Under the pieces are notes generated by a model, which saw only the letters and a list, made by a program, of their open reading frames with translations, ran no database searches and had not been told where the DNA came from. DNA of 64,000 nucleotides from Erinaceus europaeus (Eukaryota; Chordata; Mammalia; Eulipotyphla; Erinaceidae), in assembly GCF_950295315.1 (NCBI RefSeq), contig NC_080164.1, forward strand, positions 7,076,082 to 7,140,081. Reading direction: 5' to 3'. Within the stretch, counting starts at the first letter, position 1. Every line of letters begins with the position of its first letter. The translations under genes and the position numbers were made by a program. Shown piece after piece: positions 1 through 10,315 of the stretch.

Positions 1-288
1 CTTATTTTTTATTTTACTTATTTATTCCCTTTTGTTGCCCTTGTTTTTTTTTTTTTTCTTGTTGTTGTTATTGGTGTCGTTGTTGTTGGATAGGACAGAG
101 AGAAATGGAGAGAGGAGAGGAAAACAGAGAGGGGAGAGAAAGACAGACACCTGCAGACCTGCTTCACCGCCTGTGAAGCGACTCCCCTGCACTGCAGGTG
201 GGGAGCCGGGGGCTGGAACCTGGATCCTTAAGCCGGTCTTTGCACTTTGCACCAACTGTGCTTAACCCGCTGTGCTACAGCCCGACTC
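1..288 (-). mobile_element. SINE family A, antisense
   Basis: Reads antisense as T-rich tail, GTTGGATAGGACAGAGAG, CACCTGCAGACCTGCTTCACC, then the tRNA-like head ending in CCCGACTC. The window edge may cut its tail, so the left target duplication cannot be seen. Confidence 0.85.
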
Positions 289-321
289 ACCTAAATTTTT
301 TTTTTTTTTTTTTACATCAGA

Positions 322-400
322 TGGACAGGGAGGTGGTTCATAGGTAGAGTGCTTCACTTGCATGCTGAAGGCCTGGTGTTGGACCTCTGACACTGCATAT
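322..400 (+). mobile_element. Short tRNA-type SINE remnant (family C-like)
   Basis: GGTGGTTCATAGGTAGAGTG resembles a Pol III A box region and GGTGTTGGACC a degraded B box. No clear tail or duplication; assignment is weak. Confidence 0.35.
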
Positions 401-416
401 ATTTTTTTTGTAGCCA

Positions 417-701
417 AATACTTCTTCTCCTCCTCCTCCCCCTCCCCCTCCTCCCCCTCCTCCCCCTCCTTTCCCTCTTCCTCCTCCTCCCCCCCCTCCT
501 CCTCCTTCTTCTTTTTTAATGTAGTTGCTGGGGGTTCTTCTCTCCAGGATGACTTTTGTTTGAGAGAGAGAGCGAGGGAGAGAGAAGGAGAGATAGCATA
601 GTATCAACGGATCCTCCCAGTGTGGTGGGGGTTGGGCTTGAATTTTGGGTGCGTAGACAATAAAGCATGTGCGGTGCCCAGGTGCACTGTTTTTCCAGCC
701 C
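417..701 (-). mobile_element. SINE, antisense, with expanded pyrimidine tail
   Basis: A (CTC/CCT)n tract at about 419-513 is followed by an antisense SINE body (GAGAGAGAG, ATAGCATAGTATCAACG, GGTGCCCAGGTGCAC). CCAAATA occurs on both sides, consistent with a target duplication, so the tract is the expanded purine tail of the SINE. Confidence 0.6.
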
Positions 702-805
702 AAATAAATACTGTTTGTATAAACGGTCGTGTCTGATTGGACATCTCATGTACCTTTGGTACTTTAATACACTAGTACTAAGTCCCTTACTAAAGATTAT
801 AGTAA

Positions 806-1141
806 TGGGGGCCGGGCAGCGTTGCTCCTGGTGAAGCGCACAAGCCCAAGGATCTGAGCATGGATCTGGGTTTAAGCCCCCCCGCTTCCCAACTGCAGGA
901 GGCACGCAGCAAATCTGTTTTGCAGGTTTCTCTCTTTCTCTCTCTTCCATCTACTTTCTCCTCCCCTCTTAGTGTCTCTGTGTCCTGTGCAATAAAATGG
1001 GGGGAAAATGGCTGCTAGGAACCGCGAATTTGTAGTGCTAGCACTGAGCCCCAGCAATAACACTGGAAGGAGAGAGAGAGAGAGAGATGGAGAGAGAGAG
1101 AAATGGAGAGAGATGTGGAGAGAGATAGAGGGAGAGAGAGA
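806..1141 (+). mobile_element. SINE family A with GA-repeat tail
   Basis: Degenerate family A copy: head GGCCGGGCAGCGTTGC, CAACTGCAGGAGG body, 3' module CACTGAGCCCCAGCAATAAC, then a GAGA microsatellite from about 1069. Confidence 0.7.
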
Positions 1142-1478
1142 ATATTATAGGTTATTATAGGCATACCTGGGAGATAGTGTGGATTTGGTTCCAAATCACT
1201 GTAGTACATCAAGTGTAGTTACTGCTACAAGAAACCACGTGACTGGTTTCTTGGTGCAGTAAAAGTCCTATTTACATTATGCAACCGCAGTATCATTATT
1301 CTATCTTAAATGAAAATGCTAGCTTTCATCTCAGCCTTTAGCGGATCTTAGTTTCTTTGCTTTTGGAGAATCTTGTCTCTGTCTGGATGATTGTTATCTT
1401 ACCAGGGTGGTGTAGACTGGAGGCTGGGTGGTTGTGACAGTTAAAAAGAATAAGATGATTACCAATGTGAAGTTTTAA

Positions 1479-1713
1479 AAAAATATTTTTTACTTATTTT
1501 TAAATTATTTTATTAACTTTATTTATTTGATAGAGATGGCCAGACATTGAGAGGAAGGGGGAGCTAGAGAGAGGGAGACACAGAGAGACACCTGCAGCAC
1601 TGCTTCACCACCTGTGAAGCTTCCCCCCTGCAGATGGGGACTGGGGGCTTGAACCCGGACCCTTGAGCATTGTAATATGTGCGCTCAACCAGGTGCGCCA
1701 CTACCCGGCCCCA
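1479..1713 (-). mobile_element. SINE family B, antisense, inside Tigger
   Basis: Antisense tail TTATTTATTTGATAGAGA, body CACCTGTGAAGCTTCCCCCC, head CCAGGTGCGCCACTACCCGG. TGAAGTTTTAA flanks both ends (about 1467 and 1720), an 11-bp duplication. Confidence 0.85.
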
Positions 1714-2508
1714 CCAGTTTGAAGTTTTAAGTGCTTAGACTGAACGAATATATACTCAGAGCTATGGTCTATGCATCAAAAAGTTTGAGACATTCAATCC
1801 ATTTTTTCCCCTCTAATATTAGGTAAATAGTGATTTGTGAGACTATTAAGTTAATAGGAGTGTATATTAATACCATTCCTGCCAACAACGTCTGTGTCCC
1901 CCTACCCCCCACCCTCAGTGAAGCTGAACATCTACCCTCAGTGAGGCTGGCTACATTGATTGACTCTTCCTCAAGAGAGAGTTCCTTTCAGCATATGATT
2001 CTGTCTGATAGTATTTTACCTACAGCAGAACTTTCAGAAGTAGGGTTAATCCTCTTCAAGCTGCCACTGTGTTGCCGAATGCATTTATGTTCTAAGTCTG
2101 TTTTCATTTCAACATTGTTGAGAACATCTTCACCAGGAAACAGGTTCCATTTTCAGAAAACACTCTTAGTTCATCTGTATGAGACTCCTGGTCCATTTAA
2201 GTTTTATCATGAGATTGTAGCAATTCAGTCATCTTTTCAGACTCCACTGCTAACTCGCTTTCTTTTGCTGTTTCTGTCACAGCTGCAGTTATTTTTGCCA
2301 CTGACATTTTGAGCCCCTCAAAGTCATTGTAAAAGTTGGAGTCAATTTACAGATTATTCTTAATGTTGATATTCTCATCCCCCTTGAATATCTTTAATGA
2401 TATCTAGAGTGGATAATCCTTTCCCAGCAGGTTTTCCATTTACTTTACCCAGATCCATCAGAGGAACCACTGGCCATGACAACTATGGTCTTATGAAAGG
2501 CATTTCCT

Positions 2509-2810
2509 TTTTTTTTTAAAATATTTATTTATTTATCTTCCCTTTTGTTGCCCTTGTTGCTTTTTTATTGTTGTGGTAGTTATTGTTATTGTTATTGATG
2601 TTGTTGTTCTTAAATAGGACAGAGAGAAATGGAGAGAGGAGGGTAAGTCAGAGAGGGGGAGAGAAAGACAGACACCTGCAGACCTACTTCACTGCCTGTG
2701 AAGCGACTCCTCTGTAGGTGGGGAGCCAGGGGCTCAAACCGGGATCCTTAAGCCGGTCCTTGTGCTTTGCACCACCTGCGCTTAACCCGCTGCGCTACAC
2801 CTGACTCCCT
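2509..2810 (-). mobile_element. SINE family A, antisense, inside Tigger
   Basis: Full-length antisense copy ending CACCTGACTCCCT. Flanked by GAAAGGCATTTCCT (2495) and GAAAGGAATTTCCT (2811), a 14-bp duplication with one difference. Confidence 0.9.
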
Positions 2811-2926
2811 GAAAGGAATTTCCTAACTCATGTGGCTTGAGAGTTGAAATTACTCTTTGATCCATGACCTGTAGAATGAGTGTTGTATTAGCAGGTGTGA
2901 AAAGAATACCGATCTCTGCTTCCTCT

Positions 2927-3261
2927 CCCCCCCCCCCCCCCCCGTTGGTTCATGCTGGGCTCTCTGCCTCCCTGAACACTGATGGTGGAGACTGGGCCGC
3001 CCCTGGAGATCCTGGTGATGAGGGAGAGTGCACCAAAAGGAATCAATTACACAACTTCCTCCTCTGGGAGAAGCCTCAGAGATGACTCGTTTATTGGGGA
3101 TACAAGCAAGTGGATATACCCAAGGTTTGAGAAAGGTTGAGGTAATCAGTAATCCATACACAATACAGAGCTAAAGCTTGACCTGTCAAGTATTTGATCA
3201 CAACTGGAAAGTTGCCGTAGAAGGTCTGGTCATGAGCTCACAATGCCTAGGTAGCCTTTTT
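2927..3261. other. Unclassified inserted sequence with poly-C run
   Basis: Part of a block (about 2927-4344) that interrupts the Tigger. A 17-nt C run (2927-2943) is followed by single-copy sequence. TTTATTGGGGA near 3089 would be an antisense AATAAA, so an antisense retroelement such as an LTR is possible. I could not assign it. Confidence 0.4.
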
Positions 3262-3530
3262 CTCTTCTTCTTCTTCTAGCGTTTGCCCTTCTTCCATAGC
3301 CAGTCAACAGCGTCAGATTGAGCCTGATGTCTGCTTGTTGCTGGCTTTGAAAGTGACTGGGATCCATGTGGATTCAGTCGGCTAGGAAGGATCGTCAGTT
3401 TCCCCAATAAATGGATACTCACGGGATGCACCACGAGAAGGTCGATCCAATGCATCCCGCCTAAGGGTGGATTACAAGCACCTCCAGGAAGGGGGGAAGG
3501 GGGCAAAGTTGAGCAAAGCCAGGATATTTG
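3262..3530 (-). mobile_element. Vingi-derived non-autonomous element, 3' part
   Basis: On the minus strand it ends in a reading frame for DAVDWLWKKGKR-stop and a (GAA)n tail. The full Vingi copy at 48408-50936 ends with DAVDWLRKKGKR-stop and the same tail. Upstream of that shared end the two differ, so this looks like an internally deleted derivative, a class known for Vingi in hedgehog. The 5' boundary is uncertain (somewhere between 3500 and 3770) and no target duplication was found. Confidence 0.7.
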
Positions 3531-3769
3531 TGGTGGGTTTCAGTTGGCCATACACAGTAATTCATGGCTCTTGTTCAAAGGGAATGAGGAAGCAAGTGCA
3601 GGAAGGTTCCCAGTCAGAAAAAGCCCATCCATCATAAGTTCACAAGGTCAGGATGGACCAGCCTACCGTCTTTCCTGAGAAAGAGAGGGCTTGGGGTCAA
3701 CCCGCTCAGTCTCTCATGGAAATAATGGGTTGGACTTCTCAGACGGTGGGCCCTTCCCACTTCCCCCCC
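3531..3769. other. Unclassified sequence beside Vingi derivative
   Basis: Non-coding; either the 5' part of the Vingi derivative (its 5' UTR) or the host repeat into which it inserted. No internal structure recognised. Confidence 0.3.
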
Positions 3770-4045
3770 TTTTTTAAATATATATTTTTTTATTTATTCC
3801 CTTCTGTTGCCCTTGTTGTTTTATTGTTGTGGTTATTTATGTTGTTGTTGTTGGATAGGACAGAGAGAAATGGAGAGAGGAGGGGAAGACAGACGGAGAG
3901 AAAGGTAGACACCTGCAGACTTGCTTCACCACTTGTGAAGTGACTCCCCTGCAGGTGGGGAGCCAGGGGCTGGAACCTGGATCCTTATGCCAGTTTTTGC
4001 GCTTTGTGCCACCTGCACTTAACCTGCTGCGCTACCACCCGACTC
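3770..4045 (-). mobile_element. SINE family A, antisense
   Basis: Antisense copy with TTGTTGCCCTTGTTG tail, GGACAGAGAGAAATGG, CCTGCAGGTGGGGAGCC, and head ending CACCCGACTC. Confidence 0.85.
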
Positions 4046-4051
4046 CCCCCA

Positions 4052-4344
4052 CCTCCCTTTTTTTTGCCACCAGGGTAATTATGGGGTGTGGTGCCCGCAA
4101 AACTCCACCATTCTCAATGACCAGCTAACTTAGGGTGAGAAAAATAAACATGGAGAGAGAGAGGGAGAGGGGAGGGGGAGGGGGAAGGGGAGCAGGAGGG
4201 GGAGGGGGAGAGTTGCAGCATTGCTGCACTGCTTAGGAAGCTTCCCCACTGCAGGTGGAGACCGGGGGCTTGAACTCAGGTCCTCACACATGATAATGTG
4301 TGTGTTTTATCTGGTATACCACCACTTGGCCCTACTACTAATCT
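4052..4344 (-). mobile_element. SINE family B/A hybrid type, antisense
   Basis: Begins with a GCCACCAGGGTAATTATGGGG module, contains a (GGGGAG)n purine stretch at about 4150-4210, then CTGCAGGTGGAGACCGGGGG and a degraded head GGTATACCACCACTTGGCC. Tigger resumes directly after it. Confidence 0.65.
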
Positions 4345-4809
4345 TCTTATGTATTTTGAGTAGAATTTGTTTTTCCTGATCGGGTGTTAGTAGTGGGCTT
4401 AAACTCTTCAGCAAGCCTAATTTTAAATAGTTGTGCTGTTCTCTAGCCTTTATTGTTTTGTATATGGAGCACAGGCCAAGTAAACTCAGTCTAAATATTA
4501 AGGGTCGTGGGGTTTTTTTTTGAATGGTAAACCAGCATTGACCTCAGTTTAAACTCATCAGCTGAACTGACCATAAACTAGAGAACCTGCCTAGTCTCCG
4601 AAGTTTGGAGACTTTGAAGCCCGGTGTTGACTGTTCATCTCTAGCAATGACAGTTCTTGATGCTATCTTTTCCTATGGTTTATCCAAATTTGACAATCTG
4701 TTGCTTGGTGTAGTGACCATCATCAATGACCTTAGCTAAGTCTCCCTGACAATTTAGCACAGTTTCTCCGTCAATATTGACTTTCTTTTTAATCTGGTAC
4801 TTTTCTTAA

Positions 4810-4988
4810 GTTTAAAATTATTATTTTTATTTTTTTTTAATTTATTGGGTAGAGATGGCTAGAAATCGAGAGGGAAGGTGTGCTGCTTTACCACTCACAA
4901 AGCTTTCCTCCTGCAGGTGGGGACTGGGGCCTTGAACTTGGGTCCTTGCACATTGTAATGTATCTATGTGCGCCACCACCCAGCGCCA
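4810..4988 (-). mobile_element. SINE family B, antisense
   Basis: Antisense body TCCTGCAGGTGGGGACTGG, head GTGCGCCACCACCCAGC. CTGGTACTTTTCTT at 4795 and CTTGTACTTTTCTT at 5440 are its target duplication, the right copy having been separated from the SINE by the solo LTR that follows. Confidence 0.75.
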
Positions 4989-4994
4989 AACTTG

Positions 4995-5437
4995 TGTTGG
5001 GTAGTATGCCAGCTCCCCCTGGCTTCTGCTTAACCAAGCACCGGTATGCCTGTATGGGATTGGTTTGATCCCACTCAAAGCAGTGGTCTATTTACATAAA
5101 TCACTTTTACATTTACATAAAGCACCACCCTCCCTCCAGGGCATTGGTGGTTCAGTGGTAGAATTCTTGCCTGCTCCGCCCCCTCTCCTTGTCACACCCT
5201 GATTTTTCACCAGTCACTTTTCTCTCCACCCTCTCTACGTCACATCCTGTTCCCACCCTACTTGGAAAGTATATATAAGGACAGCATTGTTCATTGTTTT
5301 AGTTTTTAGTTGTTTTTAGTTTTTAGTTTAGCTCGGTTTAGATTGTGCTGCGTTCCGCATAAATAAAGAGATACTGCCTACAGCTCAACCATGAGTCCCC
5401 AGGTGTCTGTCTCCCGTCAGTGAAGCTCAGCCCGACA
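4995..5437 (+). mobile_element. Solo LTR 1 (U3 type a with tRNA-Gly half; R-U5 type a)
   Basis: 443 bp, TG...CA. Perfect 6-bp duplication AACTTG at 4989-4994 and 5438-5443. TATATAAGG box near 5272, AATAAAG at 5362. A 34-nt match to the 5' half of tRNA-Gly(GCC) lies at 5141-5174 (33 of 34 by eye). The 6-bp duplication suggests a class II (ERVK-like) retrovirus. No internal viral sequence remains. Confidence 0.92.
5141..5174 (+). other. tRNA-Gly(GCC) 5'-half segment in LTR 1
   Basis: Begins GCATTGGTGG, holds TGGTTCAGTGG (a perfect Pol III A-box fit), ends TTCTTGCCTGC. One difference from the tRNA. No B box follows, so it is not a tRNA gene. Confidence 0.85.
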
Positions 5438-5740
5438 AACTTGTACTTTTCTTTATGGAGATGTCTTCTTTCCTTAAACCTCAGTAACCATACTCATCTA
5501 TAGCTTCAAACTTTTCTTTTGCAGCTTCTCTACTTCTCAGTCATCATAAGATTGAAGAGAATCAGGATCTTCCTCTGGTTTAAATTTAAGTGAATGTTGT
5601 AACTGGCTTGAACTCCTGCCTAGATCACAGAAATATTCTACTTATCAGTACATGATGCATTTGTGTGTCCCCTGGAGTGGGGATTTTCACCCCCTTCAGG
5701 AACGTTCCTTTTGCATCTGTCTGACACAACCACTCTAGTT

Positions 5741-6031
5741 TTTTTTTTTTAATTTTTAAAAAAATATTTATTTCCTTTTGTTGCCCTTGTTGTTTTATTG
5801 TTGTAGTGATTGTTGTTGTTATTATTGATGCCCTTGTTATTGGATAGGACAGAGAGAAATGGGGGGGGAGACAGAGAGAGGGAGAAAGATAGACACCTGC
5901 AGACCTGCTTCACCACTTTTTAAGTGACTCCCCTGCAGGTGGGGAGCCAGGGGCTCTAACAGGGATCCTTGTGCTGGTCCTTGTGCTTTTTGCCACGTGT
6001 GCTTAACCTGCTGGGCTACTGCCTGACTCCC
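5741..6031 (-). mobile_element. SINE family A, antisense, inside Tigger
   Basis: Flanked by CACTCTAG at 5731-5738 and 6032-6039. Usual antisense layout from T-rich tail to head CTGCCTGACTCCC. Confidence 0.88.
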
Positions 6032-6100
6032 CACTCTAGCTTTTGACCGGTCTCTGCTTTCTCTCTGCCTTCTCCGCTAAAGTTTATCATCCCCAATTTT

Positions 6101-6368
6101 ATTTATTTATTTATTCCCTTTTGTTGCCCTTGTTGTTTTATTGTTGTAGTTATTATTGTTGTCGTTGTTGGATAGGACAGAGAGAAATGGAGAGAGGAGG
6201 GGAAGACAGAGAGGAGAAGAGAAAGATAGACACCTGCAGACCTGCTTCACCGCCTGTGAAGCGACTCCCCTGCAGGTGGGGAGCCGGCGTTTGAACCGGG
6301 ATCCTTATGCCGGTCCTTGTGCTTTGCGCCACCTGCGCTTAACCCGCTGAGCTACAGCCAGACTCCCA
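6101..6368 (-). mobile_element. SINE family A, antisense
   Basis: CATCCCCAATTT on both sides (6088 and 6369) is a 12-bp duplication. Well preserved, including head CTGAGCTACAGCCAGACTCC. Confidence 0.9.
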
Positions 6369-6380
6369 CATCCCCAATTT

Positions 6381-7545
6381 TTTTTTACACTTTATTAATG
6401 ATTTAATAATGGTTAACAAGATTGTAAGATAACAGGGCTACAGTTACATGTAATTCCTACCAACAGAGTTCCCTGTCCCATCCCTTCCATGGAAGATTCC
6501 TTATTTTTTATCCCTCTGGGAGTCTGGATAAAAATTCTTTATGGGGTGCAGAAAGTCTAGCTTCTGTAAGTGTTTCACTGGACATGGATGTTGGCAGGCA
6601 GATCCATACCCCCAGCCTGCTTCTATCTTTCCCTAGTGGGGTAGGGCTCTAGAGTGTAGAGGCTTCTGGGCACATTGGTGAGGTAGTCTGCCCAGGGAAG
6701 TCAGGATGGCATCATGGTAGCTGCTGCAACTTGGTGGCTGAAAGGCAGTAAGATCTAAAACAGGACAAATTGCCTAGTAAACAGGAACCCAGAGGTAGGT
6801 ATAGAGCAGATGAAATTAGGGGTCTTTGGGTAGAAGAAACTAGGAAGTCTATTTAAGTTATGGTCCAAGGGGCCCATGACTTTAGTGATTTAAAAAATTT
6901 TTTTATTTATAAAAAGGAGACACTGACAAAAGGATAAGAGGGGTACAACTCTGCACAATTCCCACCCCCAGAACTCCGTATCCCATCTCCTCCCCTGGTA
7001 GCTTTCTTATTCTTTATCCCTCTGGGAGTATGGACCCAAGAAGGTCATTGTGGGGTGCAGAAGGTGGAAGGTCTGGCTTCCATAATTGCTTCCCCGCTGA
7101 ACATGGGCGTTGACTGGTTGATCCATACTCCCAGCCTGTCTCTCTCTTTCCCTAGTGGGGTGGGGCTCTGGGGAAGTGGGGCTCCAGGGCACACTGGTGG
7201 GGTTGTCTGTCCAGGGAAGTCTGGTTGGCATCATGCTAGCATCTAGCACCTGGTGGTTGACAAGAGAGTTAACATACAAAGCCAAACAAATTGTTAACCA
7301 ATCATGGACCTAAATGCTGGAATAGTGCAGATGAAGAGTTGGGGGGGCGTCCTCCATTTTGTAGATAGCTAGTAGGCATATTTTAGTTATATTCCAAAGG
7401 GCCTGTGGCTATACTAGTTTTTTTTTTCCTTTTTCTTTTCTGCCCCTGAGCCTGAAATCTGATATGCAGGTGGATCCAAGTTACTGTCTGTTTTGCCTGA
7501 GCCTGATAGTTATCATGGAGGTGGACTAAAACTATTGTCTGTGTC
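6381..7545 (-). mobile_element. L1 3' end (older), split by a younger copy
   Basis: Antisense L1-type 3' end: GGTGCAGAAAGTCTAGCTTC, CCTAGTGGGGTAGGGCTC, ATCATGGTAGCTGC. Runs 6381-6889, is interrupted by the next entry, and resumes about 7431-7545 with GAGCCTGATAGTTATCATGG. Tigger resumes after it. Confidence 0.65.
6890..7430 (-). mobile_element. L1 3' end (younger), antisense
   Basis: Antisense tail TTTATTTATAAAAAGGAGAC, then CCATAG-less but otherwise typical body, GCAGAAGGTGGAAGGTCTGG, GAGAGTTAACATACAAAGCC, and GGGCCTGTGGCTATACTAG. Short chance frames on both strands have no coding meaning. Confidence 0.75.
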
Positions 7546-7796
7546 TCTAATTTCTGATTAAAGTGAGAGACATGCCACTCTTCTTTTCACTTGGAGACAA
7601 AAGCCATTGCATGGTCTCTAATTTAACTGAACTCATTTCAGTCTTGATCTGTCTCTTCTCAGGGAATCAGAAGCCCTGGGAGAGGAGAAGGAGAGAGCCA
7701 GGGAACAGTCACAACACACAGAGTTATGGATGTCTTAGATGGGTATCGTTCATAGTGCCTCCAAATAGTCTGAGACCACTGATCTACCATCATGGC

Positions 7797-7992
7797 CAAT
7801 GAAAAACTTTTAAAAATTATAATCTTTATTTATTTATTGCATAGAGACAGCCGGAAATTGAGAGGAAAGGAGGAGATAAAAGACAGAAAGACACCTGCAG
7901 CACTGCTTTCCCAGCTGGGGAATGGGGGCTATAACCCGGGACCTTGAACATTGGAACATGTGCGCTTAACCAGGTGCCCCACCACCTGGCCC
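7797..7992 (-). mobile_element. SINE family B, antisense, inside Tigger
   Basis: GATCTACCATCATGG (7782) and GATCTACCATAATGG (7993) are a 15-bp duplication with one change. Body is shortened. Confidence 0.85.
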
Positions 7993-8290
7993 TGATCTAC
8001 CATAATGGATATAATAATAATAGTGAAAAACTTAGAAATATTGTAAGAATTACCAGATGAGACATGGAGACATGAATTCAGCACCTGGTGAATTTGGGAA
8101 AATGGCATCAAGAAATGTGCTCCATGCAGGGGGGCATAGTCCTTGAGTTTATGAAAAGCACAATATTTGCAAAGTGCATTAAAGCACTGTGCACTGACAC
8201 AAGAGCTTTGCCTAAAGAGCGTTCTTTAATAAGGAAGACAGATACACAACTCGAAGACCACCTGGTTTCTCCTTTAAAAAGTGGGATGAT

Positions 8291-8644
8291 GGGTTGGGCG
8301 GTGGCGCAGTGGGTTAAGTGCACGTGGCGCAAAGCTCAAGGACCGGCGTGAGGATCCCGGTTCGAGCCCCTGGCTCCCCACCTGCAGGGGAGTCACTTCA
8401 CAGGCGGTGAAGCAGGTCTGCAGGTGTCTATCTTTCTCTCCCCTTCTCTCTCTGTCTTCCCCTCCTCTCTCCATTTCTCTCTGTCCTATCCAACAACAAA
8501 GCAACGTCAACAATGGCAATAATAACTGCAACAAGGCTGCAACAACTAGGGCAACAAAAGGAGGGAAAAATGGCCTCCAGGAGCGGTGGATTCATGGTGC
8601 AGGCACCGAGCCCAGCAATAACCCTGGAGGAAAGAAAAAAAAAA
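8291..8644 (+). mobile_element. SINE family A, full length with 3' module
   Basis: A box in GGTGGCGCAGTGGGTTAAG, B box GGTTCGAGCCC, 3' module CTCCAGGAGCGGTGGATTC. Flanked by TTAAAAAGTGGGATGAT (8274-8290) and TTAAAAAGCGGGATGAT (8645-8661), a 17-bp duplication with one difference. Confidence 0.93.
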
Positions 8645-8890
8645 TTAAAAAGCGGGATGATCTGACACGTGCTGGAAGGACTGTCTGTCCCCCAGAGCTG
8701 GACAGTGTTGGCCAAGTCCTGAGACTGCTACCTCATTTGTAGTGTTACCTCTTTGATCGTCACAGAATACTCTTGTCTCCAACCATTTTTAAAATTTTAT
8801 TTTATGTGCTATCTCTGCAGTCACTTTTATCATTTTGGTCACTGCTTTCATCCTTGTACTTTCAATATTCTTGTGCTTTAAAAAGCTAAA

Positions 8891-9365
8891 GAAATGGGGG
8901 TTGGGCGGTGGCACAGCGGGTTAAGCGCATGTGGTGCAAAGCGCAGGGACCAGCGTAAGGATCCTGGTTCAAGCCCCCGGCTTCACACTTGCAGGGGACT
9001 CGCTTCACAGGTGGTGAAGCAGGTCTGCAGGTGTCTTCCCCCCCCCCCCCATCTTCCCCTCCTCTCTTCATTTCTTTTGTTCTATCCAACAGCAACAACA
9101 TCAGTGGCAACAATAATAATGGCCACAACAATGATAAAACATCAAGGGCAACAAAAGGGAGAAAAAATAGCCTCCAGGAGCAGTGGATTCTCCAAGTCCC
9201 GGCAATAACCCTGGAGGAGAGAGAATGGGAAAACTTTCGGGAGGGGATGGGATAAAGAGATCTGGTGGTGAGACTTGAGTGGAATTGTACCCCTCCTATC
9301 CTACGGTTTTGTTATTGTCTCCTTTTTAAAATAAATAAATAAATTAAAAAAAACATAAACAAAAC
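8891..9365 (+). mobile_element. SINE family A joined to an L1 3' end
   Basis: A family A SINE (about 8894-9221) runs without a poly(A) into a short sense L1 3' end (9222-9365: GGAGGGGATGGGATAAAGAG, CTATCCTACGG, TAAATAAATAAATT). AAAAAGCTAAA (8880) and AAAAAGCTGAA (9366) flank the pair, suggesting both were inserted as one unit. Confidence 0.65.
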
Positions 9366-9403
9366 AAAAAGCTGAATAACTGTGTTCTAGTGTACCATCT
9401 TAA

Positions 9404-9770
9404 TTCCTCTTCCTCTTTCTCTTCCTCATCTTCTTCTTCCTCTCCTTCCTTACCTTCTTCTCATGCTCCTTTTTTCCTCTTTCTCTTCCTCCTCCTTCCT
9501 TTTTCTACTAGGGTTATCGCTGGTGCTCAGTGCCTACACTGTGAATCCTCTGCTTCTGGTGTCCATTTCTCTCTCTCTCTTTTTCCTTTCTGTTTTTATT
9601 TGACAGGACAGAAAGAAATTGAGAGGGGAGGGAAGATAGGAGGTAATAAATATAGACATCTGTAGATCTGTGTCACCACTGATCATGAAGCAGGTGGGGA
9701 GGCTCGAACCTGGGTCCTTGCGCTTGGTGATATATGTGCTTAACCGGGTGTGCCACCACCTGCCCCTCCC
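9404..9770 (-). mobile_element. SINE, antisense, with long pyrimidine tail
   Basis: A CTT/CCT-rich tract (9404-9505) leads into an antisense SINE (GGGTTATCGCTGGTGCTCAG, GAGGCTCGAACCTGGGTCC). CCATCTTAATT and CCATCTTAGTT flank it, so the tract is its expanded A/G tail. Confidence 0.75.
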
Positions 9771-9794
9771 CCATCTTAGTTGCTTCTGTTAGTA

Positions 9795-9935
9795 TTTTTA
9801 TTTTTTATTTTACTTGGTAAGATAGAGAAAAATTGATAGGAGAGATGGCTATAGAGAGGAAGAGAGAAAGACACCTGCAGACCTGCTTTGCCTCTCACGG
9901 AGTGGGACCTTGCAGGTGGCTAGCTGGTCTGCTTG
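9795..9935 (-). mobile_element. SINE family B fragment, antisense
   Basis: Tail TTTTATTTTACTTGGTAAG and body ACACCTGCAGACCTGC; the tRNA-like head is missing. Confidence 0.6.
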
Positions 9936-10091
9936 TATGATTCTTAAATTATTGTGGCATATTTTCATTGTCAACTTGTCCCTCATTGATTAGCAATCAC
10001 TCATTGATAACTTCAGAATCAGGTGTTGATATTCTTGCGCTTTTCAGAGACAACCAATTTCTTCTTCCCCTTCAGATTTATTACTGTGTGT

Positions 10092-10312
10092 GTGTGGGGT
10101 GGGGGGCTGGGTGCACCTGGTAATACACGTCTGTTACAGTGCTCAGGGACCCAGGTTCAAGCTCCTGGACTTAACCTGCAGGGGGAAGCTTCCCAAGCCC
10201 TGAAATAGGGCTGCAGGTGTCTCTCGTTCTCTCTCCGTCTCCATTTCTCCCTTTCCTTTCAGTTTCTCTCTGTCTCTATCCAAAAAAAAAAAAAGATTAA
10301 TAAAAAGAATAA
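10092..10312 (+). mobile_element. SINE family B
   Basis: Head GGGTGCACCTGGTAATAC, B box GGTTCAAGCTC, body ending CTGTCTCTATCC and poly(A). TATTACTGTGTG and TATTACTGTGAA flank it. Confidence 0.75.
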
Positions 10313-10315
10313 AAT

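Larger units (their letters stand above)
1152..8192 (-). mobile_element. Tigger1-like DNA transposon, fragmented by later insertions
   Basis: Pogo-type DNA transposon of the Tigger1 kind, recognised from memory. Left terminal region AGGCATACCTGGGAGATAG lies at 1152. Pieces in order: 1152-1478, 1714-2508, 2811-2926, 4345-4814, 5438-5740, 6032-6100, 7546-7796, 7993-8192. They are colinear with one about 2.4 kb element once insertions are removed. The transposase reads on the minus strand; its relic start codon is near 7605-7607, with Met-Ala then a degraded frame. Many stops and frameshifts show it is dead. The distal terminal repeat is no longer clear. All insertions listed inside it are younger. 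Confidence 0.8.

Noticed and set aside
1830..2312. 160-codon plus-strand frame
   Set aside because: Lies wholly in antisense Tigger sequence; the original coding strand is the other one and is broken.
5141..5174. A true tRNA-Gly gene in the LTR
   Set aside because: Only the 5' half is present; the T arm, B box and acceptor 3' strand are missing in all five LTRs.
8291..8644. Pol III A and B boxes like a tRNA gene
   Set aside because: They belong to the SINE head; no cloverleaf, and a poly(A)-type tail with target duplications is present.
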